From positions 1 through 44,065 of the forward strand of contig NZ_JFZC01000011.1 in the NCBI RefSeq assembly GCF_000648615.1: a stretch of DNA of 44,065 bases, written 5' to 3'. The notes beneath the pieces were generated by a model. The model was given only the letters and a program-made list of their open reading frames with translations. It was not told where the DNA came from and did no database searches. Of this stretch, positions 37,250 to 43,271 are shown piece by piece. The position numbers were made by a program, and so were the translations under genes. The DNA comes from Sporolactobacillus terrae DSM 11697 (GTDB taxonomy: Bacteria > Bacillota > Bacilli > Bacillales > Sporolactobacillaceae). The stretch's first letter is position 1; each line of letters starts with the position of its first letter.

Positions 37250-37292
37250 AGAATATATGTTCGATTATAGAACAAAAAGAAAACCCCGTAAA
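37250..37292 (-). promoter_or_regulatory. immA-int promoter with LexA-like site
   Basis: Read leftward, TTTACG and TATAAT are spaced by 17 bases. Next to the minus-10 is CGAACATATATTCT, a near match to the Gram-positive LexA box (plus-strand 37250-37263). The combination suggests damage-regulated expression of immA-int. Confidence 0.5.
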
Positions 37293-37314
37293 GGAGCATT
37301 TTACAATTATTGTT

Positions 37315-37343
37315 TTGGATTATACTTCATAAATTGATATAAT
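37315..37343 (+). promoter_or_regulatory. Promoter of the sce7726-family gene
   Basis: TTGGAT and TATAAT with a 17-base spacer, 40 bases before the start. It is divergent from the immA promoter. Confidence 0.65.
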
Positions 37344-37382
37344 TAAAATCGATTTATACTATAGAAAGAGGGTGAACTAAAA

Positions 37383-38255
37383 ATGGAAATTCAATTAGAT
37401 CTTGCAACGAATTCGAACGAGTTAAATGAGGAGACTTTAGTGGATATTGCAAGGGATCTTTATCATGAATACAATCCATTTTTGTTTGATGCAAATTTAT
37501 GGTATAAAATCAAGCAAATATTTCCCGATGCTTTATATAGACGGCTGGAAAAAAAGAAGAACTATGTAGTTGGTCACAAAATATTTAATGATTTTATTAT
37601 GAAATACTATCCAGCGGAATATAGGGTTAAGTATAATCTCATTAAAAGATATCTACAAAAATCTGATGAGACATCTTTCTTCGAGCTAAACATTGGGGAT
37701 AGTAGATTGGATATTGGGCGCATTAATGGCAAGTCACATGCTTATGAAATTAAAACAGAATTAGATAATTTAGAAAAACTTCCGAAACAATTAAATGATT
37801 ATTTGTCAACTTTTGAATATATTTATGTTGTTATTCACCCCAAGCATTTAAAACGTGTCATAAATATAGTTCCCGATAATTGTGGTGTGGTAACGTATCG
37901 ATTTGAGGGCGAAAGTTGTAAATTTTCATTCAGGAAAAAAGCAGAATACAATAGTTCATTTAATTCTGATAGTCAACTAAACGCGTTGACTGTAAAAGAA
38001 CTCAATCTTCTTTTAAAAAAATACCCTGAATTGGCTAAATTGGACCGAATTAGAAAAGAACAATATATAAAACATAACTTCAGTAAACAAGAAATTAACG
38101 CCTTTTTTAAAAAGGCGTTAAAGAATAGGTATACGGATCAATGGACTTATTTACAACGAAATTTCAATGTTATATATCCAATTGATATCCAAATGTTTTT
38201 TAAGACACAAGCGGATCCAAAAACGATTTATTATAAGAAATCAACCATGCTTTGA
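37383..38255 (+). CDS. sce7726-family protein, PD-(D/E)xK nuclease-like
   Basis: A 290-residue protein that I place in the sce7726 family by its pattern NYVVGHKIFNDFI, SRLDIGRING and HAYEIKTELDNLEKLPKQ. Asp110 followed by Glu122-x-Lys124 fits a PD-(D/E)xK nuclease core. The family is of unknown function and is often encoded beside a Beta/sce7725-type protein, as here. AGAGGGTGA precedes the ATG. The last 25 bases overlap the end of the opposite gene. A-T rich, in the phage lysogeny region, with its own promoter: typical of a cargo gene expressed in the lysogen. An anti-phage function is plausible but unproven. Confidence 0.75.
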   Translation: MEIQLDLATNSNELNEETLVDIARDLYHEYNPFLFDANLWYKIKQIFPDALYRRLEKKKNYVVGHKIFNDFIMKYYPAEYRVKYNLIKRYLQKSDETSFFELNIGDSRLDIGRINGKSHAYEIKTELDNLEKLPKQLNDYLSTFEYIYVVIHPKHLKRVINIVPDNCGVVTYRFEGESCKFSFRKKAEYNSSFNSDSQLNALTVKELNLLLKKYPELAKLDRIRKEQYIKHNFSKQEINAFFKKALKNRYTDQWTYLQRNFNVIYPIDIQMFFKTQADPKTIYYKKSTML

Positions 38256-39286
38256 AGATAGTGGGCGACAGAATATCCCTTCCACTCACCTTGACTTTTT
38301 CCACTTCGTTTTGCAGATACTATCTCTGAAATTTTTTTGCATCCCATGCAATTGCTATGGTGAACTTCACTATAATGACTCCATGCTAAAGATGTAATCA
38401 CAGAGGGTGCTATTTTTGTTTCAAAAGACACTAATTTATTTTTATCTCCTTTAAATCCATAGCATACGTTTTGTTTAGTTGTATACATAATATACCCAGG
38501 ACTGATGGATCCACCATCTGTCAATTCATCTTTTTTTATGCTTGTATAATCACCAAATGCATCAAATCCCAAAGAAGAATAATCATCTCTTAAACTGTTA
38601 TCAATTTGAGAAATAATAGATCCGTTTACTAACTTTGTATTTGTTAAATCGTTTGGTACAAAAGGACGAATTAAAACTGTTTTGTATCTGATATCACTAT
38701 TAACATTAAAAATTTTAGGGTAGTTCAACTTTGCTGCGCTTCCGTTTGGTGCGGTTGACACATCTATTTCGTAAATAATTACATCACCATTTTTCAATAT
38801 TGAAGATATCTCTTTGAGCGCTTCATCTACTTTTTCTGGGAAAACTCGGAATGCAACAGTATCATAAAATTTCCTTAATACTTTTTCTTGTGAAGTAATC
38901 GAATTTTTGTGGAAGATTACTTCATTCGGATCGTAACTGATAACAGGAACTATCTGTTTCAACGAAACTAATCTGGAATCAGTAAGAAATTCTAATTTAA
39001 AGTCTGGATCTTTAGCTTTAGCTTCGCCAATGAACTCTTGTACGGGTTTTTTTGTGCTAGTGTGGAGATTTAAATATAGCGGAATGTCTAGAAAAAAGTT
39101 CGTGTTGAATTGCCCAAGTTCACTTACAATTGTTTCGATAATTTCAGTTTTACTATTCGCTCGTGGCTTAGCTGTAACAATTTCTATCAATGGGCAAATT
39201 GTGTCTTTAAATGCTGTTTCTGTTAGCGCTTTTCTTTCTTGAGTGCGGTACCTCAGTACTGGCATATACTTAAAGTGTTCCAACAT
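38231..39286 (-). CDS. Beta-family (sce7725-like) protein
   Basis: A 351-residue protein with the N-terminus MLEHFKYMPVLRYRTQERKAL, CPLIEIVTAKPR and FFLDIPLY segments typical of the Beta_protein family (sce7725-like), and a C-terminal Cys/His cluster (HYSEVHHSNCMGCKKI) that could bind a metal. ATG 39286 follows GAGGATG with normal spacing; the ATG at 39295 abuts it. It converges on the sce7726-family gene and overlaps it by 25 bases. The function is unknown; a role with its partner in phage defence or exclusion is inferred from position only. Confidence 0.75.
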   Translation of the reverse strand: MLEHFKYMPVLRYRTQERKALTETAFKDTICPLIEIVTAKPRANSKTEIIETIVSELGQFNTNFFLDIPLYLNLHTSTKKPVQEFIGEAKAKDPDFKLEFLTDSRLVSLKQIVPVISYDPNEVIFHKNSITSQEKVLRKFYDTVAFRVFPEKVDEALKEISSILKNGDVIIYEIDVSTAPNGSAAKLNYPKIFNVNSDIRYKTVLIRPFVPNDLTNTKLVNGSIISQIDNSLRDDYSSLGFDAFGDYTSIKKDELTDGGSISPGYIMYTTKQNVCYGFKGDKNKLVSFETKIAPSVITSLAWSHYSEVHHSNCMGCKKISEIVSAKRSGKSQGEWKGYSVAHYLQSMVDFL

Positions 39287-39433
39287 TTTAATCATCCTCG
39301 ATCCATAAAAATTTTATCATCATGAGTAATATTTGGAGATAAATGATGTATGGAACAAAATGTGAATTTCTTCTACTCTCCGGTTGTGAATCTATTTATC
39401 TATTACAAAAGTAATATGGAATTGACAAAAAAA

Positions 39434-39921
39434 TTAAATACCAAGTAGTTGCTTTTTCTTTGAGGTAAATTCTTCTTCGGTGATGATGCCTTGATCTCTG
39501 AGTTCGGCAAACTTTTTAATTTGGTCGGCCGGATCAAGGCTATTCGTGGAGTTGTTGTTCTTGTTAATACGATCTTCTACATACTTTTTCAGTTCTAATG
39601 CTTGGTCAAGTTCTTTTTTGATAAAAATAACGGAGTTCTCATCTTTGACGGCATTCATAATGCCTTGTGTTTCTTTGCCACCAAGGACACCAAATTGTAA
39701 ATATCCACTGGTCATTCCTGGTTTTTTAAACTGAACACTGGTGATGCTGGAGAGCGGAATTGTTTTTTCACCACTTAGTCCAACGGTGAAAGCAGCATTG
39801 ACACCCTTGCGGAAGATATGAACTGAATGCGTGTCAATTGCTACTGTTGTTTTTGAAGGCTTGAGAAAAATACTTTTTCATAATCGTTGGGATCAAGTAA
39901 TGGTTTCTTTTTGCCAAACAT
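39434..39921 (-). pseudogene. SHOCT-domain phage protein gene, frameshifted
   Basis: The gene starts at ATG 39921 behind AGGGGGAA with MFGKKKPLLDPNDYEK, but a five-T run (39874-39878, A5 on the coding strand) throws it out of frame and it stops 10 codons later. One more A in that run would join it to the downstream frame, which reads a PH-like domain (SKTTVAIDTHSVHIFRKGV, GEKTIPLSSITSVQFKKPG) and then a C-terminal SHOCT domain (DQIKKFAELRDQGIITEEEF) ending at 39434. The intact product would be about 160 residues, like SHOCT proteins common beside phage repressors. It is a true mutation, a sequencing error or, less likely, programmed slippage. Confidence 0.8.
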
Positions 39922-39953
39922 CGTAGCATTCCCCCTAAAGATTCTATATTTAA

Positions 39954-40307
39954 TTATTTCTTGTTCTTCTTCATCAACCGGCGAGCTTCGATAAAGGCGC
40001 GAGCTTCATCAATTTCCTCAGGTGACCATTTGTCTTTTTCAAAGAAGTACATTTCACCATTGTCTTCTTTGTCTCCATTTGTTTTCTCGGATGAATCAAT
40101 ATAGCCGGCCTTTTCCATTAGATCTTCATAATCAACTTTTAAAGCTTCGGCAAGAGCCTTTATTGTTGGAGGCTTCGGAATGCCACGTTTCCCATTTTCA
40201 ATACGAGATAATTGAGCAGCACTAATTCTTGAATACATAGCGGTTTGATTAAGTGTAAGCCCTCTTGATTCTCGTTTTTGACGTAAATATTCGCCAAAAT
40301 TACTCAA
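39954..40307 (-). CDS. XRE-family lysogeny repressor
   Basis: A 117-residue protein with an N-terminal HTH (FGEYLRQKRESRGLTLNQTAMYSRISAAQ) and a lysine-rich C-terminal tail. Divergent from a Cro-like gene with palindromic sites between them, it is the probable repressor of the element and probable target of the ImmA-like peptidase. Start TTG 40307 gives the usual MSNFGEYLRQ and has AAGGA upstream; ATG 40325 with GGAGG is also possible and would add six residues. Confidence 0.85.
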   Translation of the reverse strand: MSNFGEYLRQKRESRGLTLNQTAMYSRISAAQLSRIENGKRGIPKPPTIKALAEALKVDYEDLMEKAGYIDSSEKTNGDKEDNGEMYFFEKDKWSPEEIDEARAFIEARRLMKKNKK

Positions 40308-40356
40308 GAAAATCAATCCTTCCATGTCTTCTTATACCTCCATTAAATATGACATG

Positions 40357-40457
40357 TTGCCAAAAGGCAATTAATATATGAATAATTAATAGAAAAGTGT
40401 TGCCAAATGGTAATTTAGATGATATATTATTTCCATAAGGTAATTACCAAATGGTAA
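40357..40457. promoter_or_regulatory. Repressor operator cluster and early promoter
   Basis: Four copies of a 14-bp palindrome lie between the divergent regulators: TTGCCAAAAGGCAA (40357), TTGCCAAATGGTAA (40400), TTTCCATAAGGTAA (40430) and TTACCAAATGGTAA (40444), the last two directly abutting. The rightward promoter TTGCCA / TATATT (40400-40405, 40423-40428, 17-base spacer) is covered by the second site, so occupation would block early transcription. Confidence 0.85.
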
Positions 40458-40472
40458 AGAGTGGTGAAATTA

Positions 40473-40856
40473 ATGGAACAAGCAGCGAACATTGCTGTTA
40501 AATCACAATTTTTACGCGACTATCTTGCAATTAAAAAAATTACTGATAGTCAGCTTGCAGAGTTGATTGGTGTTGCAAACAGTACAGTTAATCGTATTTT
40601 AAACGGAAAAAGGAACCCGGGAAGTAAGTTTATATCAGGTATTCTCATGGCTTTTCCTGATTTGAAGTTTGAACAATTATTTTATTGTATCGATGAATTA
40701 CCAAAAGGTAACAAAATACTAAAATTAAATCTAAAGCAGCACAGTCTGAAAGGAGGCGGATCAATGTTAAGCAATACGGAATCGCCTCCATTAATTAAGA
40801 ATAGCAGTTCTGAGTGTGGAGCAGAGGGCAAGGATGACACAAATGAGAGGGGGTGA
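40473..40856 (+). CDS. Cro-like HTH regulator
   Basis: A 127-residue protein with an N-terminal HTH (YLAIKKITDSQLAELIGVANSTVNRILNGKR). As the first rightward gene of the switch it is Cro-like by position. ATG 40473 is preferred because GGTGA lies before it; an earlier GTG at 40461 overlaps it. A fifth operator copy (TTACCAAAAGGTAA, 40698-40711) lies inside the coding region. The stop is followed at once by the next start. Confidence 0.8.
   Translation: MEQAANIAVKSQFLRDYLAIKKITDSQLAELIGVANSTVNRILNGKRNPGSKFISGILMAFPDLKFEQLFYCIDELPKGNKILKLNLKQHSLKGGGSMLSNTESPPLIKNSSSECGAEGKDDTNERG
40698..40711. promoter_or_regulatory. Intragenic operator
   Basis: TTACCAAAAGGTAA matches the palindromes of the switch region and lies 254 bases inside the early transcript. 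It could loop with the upstream sites. Confidence 0.6.
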
Positions 40857-41087
40857 ATGAAGGTGAAAGCTGAAGACATTGATCAGTTTGTAAATGAAAC
40901 TGCAAATAATATTGTTAACCAGATATTTGAAAAGGCAAAAACGATTAGTGATGCTTATGATTTGTCGAGTTGGGACAATCTCAAGAAGTTAATGAGTGCT
41001 TCAATTCCCGAATATTTGACGGAGTTTGTTGGCACCAAGGTAAGGCATAGCGTCTATAAAAAAATAGGCGAAATCAAGATTAAATAA
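40857..41087 (+). CDS. Hypothetical phage early protein
   Basis: A 76-residue, charged helical protein that starts directly after the stop of the Cro-like gene. GGGGGTG overlaps the junction, indicating coupled translation (a GTG at 40863 is an alternative start). I do not recognise it. A hairpin (AGCCCC/GGGGCT, 41090-41107) separates it from the opposing gene. Confidence 0.65.
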   Translation: MKVKAEDIDQFVNETANNIVNQIFEKAKTISDAYDLSSWDNLKKLMSASIPEYLTEFVGTKVRHSVYKKIGEIKIK

Positions 41088-41089
41088 GC

Positions 41090-41107
41090 CCCATACAAGG
41101 GGCTAAG
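41090..41107 (-). terminator. Stem-loop between two converging early genes
   Basis: AGCCCC and GGGGCT form a hairpin; on the minus strand it is followed by TTATTT, so it could end the 41117-41503 transcript. Confidence 0.5.
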
Positions 41108-41116
41108 GCAAAAAGA

Positions 41117-41503
41117 TTATTTTTCGGTAATGTTCTCAAGCAATTGATCAAGTTGCTTACTTAATGAATCATACCTGCTTTTCAAGTCTTCGTTTCTGGA
41201 ATATAGCCAAGATGTGTTTTCGTCTCGCTTTGTAATTGTTTGCAAGATTTCAAAGTTGAAGTTTTTAAAAGACTCAAATGTGCTTTCAAATTCATAATGA
41301 GCGAGATCAGGATAGTGCATGTAAAAAGATTTCGCACTGATAAAAAACGTGTTTGCTTCTGTGGTAAATGTTGACGCAGAAAGATAGTCAGGCTCGGAGG
41401 TTTCGGCTACCTTTGCATATGCTTGTTGTGCGTAACTGTAGGCTTCACTCAATAAGTCTTTAATATACTGCACTTTGTACTTTGGGATTGTGTCAATGCT
41501 CAT
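41117..41503 (-). CDS. Hypothetical phage protein
   Basis: A 128-residue helical protein encoded against the early operon. AGGAGGTG lies six bases before ATG 41503, a strong ribosome site; the in-frame ATG at 41512 is inside it. Its isolated reverse orientation resembles a lysogenic (moron-type) gene. No family recognised. Confidence 0.65.
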   Translation of the reverse strand: MSIDTIPKYKVQYIKDLLSEAYSYAQQAYAKVAETSEPDYLSASTFTTEANTFFISAKSFYMHYPDLAHYEFESTFESFKNFNFEILQTITKRDENTSWLYSRNEDLKSRYDSLSKQLDQLLENITEK

Positions 41504-41513
41504 GTGATTCACC

Positions 41514-41534
41514 TCCTATCTCTATCAGATAGGA
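41514..41534. promoter_or_regulatory. Inverted repeat between divergent phage genes
   Basis: TCCTATCT and AGATAGGA flank a five-base spacer, overlapping the ribosome site of the leftward gene. Possible regulator site or mRNA hairpin. Confidence 0.4.
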
Positions 41535-41587
41535 ATAGTATACCAAACAAAATGACCTCAATTGATCTATTGGAAGGAGGAACTCAA

Positions 41588-41812
41588 GTGGCTAAGGAAC
41601 ATTATTATCCTGGAATGGCTGCTGATGATGCTTGCGATACTTTTTTGAAATTGGTTGATGATTGCATCAAAACGCATAAGGAACGCATCCAATTTTTTCA
41701 ACAGTGTGGCCTAAAAGAACAGATTATTGAATCTAGTGCAGAAATAAGAGCCTATGAGCACTGCAAAATTGCTTTGAATGGTTATCTGCATGGGCGTAGC
41801 TATTCAGATTAA
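41588..41812 (+). CDS. Hypothetical small phage protein
   Basis: A 74-residue acidic protein starting at GTG 41588 behind GGAAGGAGG; the frame is open further upstream, but only this start has a ribosome site. Contains KEHYYPGMAADDACDTFLKLVDDC. No family recognised. Confidence 0.6.
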   Translation: MAKEHYYPGMAADDACDTFLKLVDDCIKTHKERIQFFQQCGLKEQIIESSAEIRAYEHCKIALNGYLHGRSYSD

Positions 41813-41834
41813 AAAATTGAAAGGGAGTGGATGT

Positions 41835-42347
41835 GTGTCATTCGGTGCAAAGTTAAAAAATGCAATGAAAGCAGGGGCCGTGAAAGAGGCGGATTTGGCT
41901 GTGGATGTTCATTACTCCCGGCAGGCAATCAGCGCGTGGGCGAATGAAAGACGGCGCGTTCCTGGTGATGTGTTACCGAAGTTGAGCAATCGCTTCGATG
42001 ATCCGGATCTCATGATGGAGATTGGTGTTTTGGCAACGAATGGTGTCTCGCTGCCACCGCTAGACGGTGATTATATTCGGCAAGACACGTTGGCGATGAT
42101 TGACCTGGCGATGAAAGAGACGCAGGAAGCGATGGACAAGCTGGCAAAGGCTCAGCTGTACAAGCCACCTGAATACGCAACGGATCGGGACAAGCAAGAG
42201 GTCCAGAGCATTAATGAGGAAGTGCTTGAAGCAGCATGCTCCATGGTGAATCTGGTCCGCGTGAATTGCCGTGAGTATGGATTATCATTTCGGAATATGT
42301 TCCATCGATTGGAAGTCACGCTGAAAGCGAGAAGGATGCGGAAATGA
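41835..42347 (+). CDS. HTH-domain phage protein
   Basis: The 170-residue protein has an N-terminal HTH-like region (FGAKLKNAMKAGAVKEADLAVDVHYSRQAISAWANERR) typical of XRE-type regulators, and a long helical C-terminal half. GTG 41835 follows AAGGGAGTGG. It may be a second early regulator. The stop overlaps the following ATG (ATGA), beginning a run of tightly packed small genes. Confidence 0.75.
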   Translation: MSFGAKLKNAMKAGAVKEADLAVDVHYSRQAISAWANERRRVPGDVLPKLSNRFDDPDLMMEIGVLATNGVSLPPLDGDYIRQDTLAMIDLAMKETQEAMDKLAKAQLYKPPEYATDRDKQEVQSINEEVLEAACSMVNLVRVNCREYGLSFRNMFHRLEVTLKARRMRK

Positions 42348-42508
42348 ACAAGAACTTTCAAATCATGTGTGAACTTAGTAATCTTGCAATCCTGTTCTCT
42401 GACATGTCACGCAAGATGAATGACGTTGAATTTAATCATTTTGTGCACGTGCATGACTGTTTGGAAAAGGTGAACGGAATTCAATTGATCGAGGTGAAAA
42501 AGCGATGA
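42344..42508 (+). CDS. Small hypothetical phage protein (54 aa)
   Basis: Starts at ATG 42344 within the stop of the preceding gene (ATGA overlap) and ends at 42508. The product is MNKNFQIMCEL... with no known motif. The four-base overlaps on both sides support it as a real coupled gene. Confidence 0.6.
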   Translation: MNKNFQIMCELSNLAILFSDMSRKMNDVEFNHFVHVHDCLEKVNGIQLIEVKKR

Positions 42509-42669
42509 ATGAAGTTATGGATCGGATCAGCGAATTGGAAAAGATCCGCGGCGGTCTGAAGAAGCTCGGTTGTGTTTGGAGCGAACGTTGGGTGATGGCA
42601 GAGCTTGCAGAGATGAAAGCAGTTCTAAAGCGCATGAAAAAAGCCTCCGGTGCAACGGAGACTTATTGA
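42505..42669 (+). CDS. Small hypothetical phage protein (54 aa)
   Basis: Starts at ATG 42505 in a four-base overlap with the previous stop; the ribosome site GAGGTG lies about ten bases before it. Basic, helical product (MNEVMDRISELEKIRGGLKK...). A CTCCG/CGGAG hairpin overlaps its 3' end. Confidence 0.6.
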   Translation: MNEVMDRISELEKIRGGLKKLGCVWSERWVMAELAEMKAVLKRMKKASGATETY

Positions 42670-42739
42670 TATGTCAATCAATCAAATAGGATATATGTCC
42701 ATTTTAGCATGCAGCGTTGAGGTGGACAAGCATAATAGG

Positions 42740-42787
42740 CCGGATGACCCCTGTCCGGAACAGGATTAACGCATGACGTTGATCCTG
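42740..42787. other. Two successive stem-loops before the DUF771 gene
   Basis: CCGGA/TCCGG and CAGGATTAACG/CGTTGATCCTG (42761-42771 with 42777-42787) are adjacent hairpins in a 150-base gap without a credible gene. They may be regulatory RNA structures or binding sites. Confidence 0.4.
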
Positions 42788-42824
42788 TAGCGGGCAGGAG
42801 TGCCGTAGGAAAGGAGAAATCGCA

Positions 42825-43097
42825 ATGAGTATGGTCAACGTCGAAGTGAATGAAGCTGAACTGCGCAAAATCTATCTGAAAAAAGTTGATGAACACCTGC
42901 AGTCCATGGACAACGAACTTCTGCTTTGGGGTGCTAAGGAACTTTGCCGGCAGACTTCCATGAGCTGGAATACGATTCTCAAGGAATTCTTTTATGATCC
43001 CCGTTTTGAAAAGTACAAGGTAGGGACTAAATGGAAGTTTCCTGCGAAAGAAGCCAAGGCATTTATTTTGACCTGGCTGCGCGAACAAAGTCGATAG
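42825..43097 (+). CDS. DUF771-family phage protein
   Basis: A 90-residue protein with the DUF771 pattern (VEVNEAELRKIYLKKVDEHL, RQTSMSWNTILKEFFYDPRF, YKVGTKWKFPAKEAKAF), commonly encoded in the early region of Firmicutes phages; it may be a small DNA-binding protein of excisionase-like fold. AAAGGAG lies eight bases before the ATG. Confidence 0.8.
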   Translation: MSMVNVEVNEAELRKIYLKKVDEHLQSMDNELLLWGAKELCRQTSMSWNTILKEFFYDPRFEKYKVGTKWKFPAKEAKAFILTWLREQSR

Positions 43098-43109
43098 GGG
43101 GACGATGGT

Positions 43110-43271
43110 TTGGCACTCAAGACAAATAAAGATTGGTATGGATACTTTGCCACTTTGGAAGTGGACATGATCGTTCAGGATAAGCCTCATGCCGTCGCCT
43201 ATGCCAAGAAGAATAAATGCAGGTATTATCGCATGGCGAAGCAGGAACGGCAGGTGAAGGGCATTGGGTGA
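43110..43271 (+). CDS. Small hypothetical phage protein (53 aa)
   Basis: TTG start at 43110 behind AGGGGGA; basic product MALKTNKDWYGYFATLEVDM... The 3' end overlaps the next start by eight bases. No family recognised. Confidence 0.5.
   Translation: MALKTNKDWYGYFATLEVDMIVQDKPHAVAYAKKNKCRYYRMAKQERQVKGIG

Noticed and set aside
39434-39715. A separate 93-residue SHOCT protein starting at ATG 39715
   Set aside because: No ribosome site there, and the family-typical sequence continues upstream in the same frame to the frameshift, so this is the 3' part of a longer gene.
40357-40457. CRISPR-like short repeats in the switch region
   Set aside because: The repeats are palindromic operators with irregular spacing and no spacers; no CRISPR array or cas gene is visible in the window.
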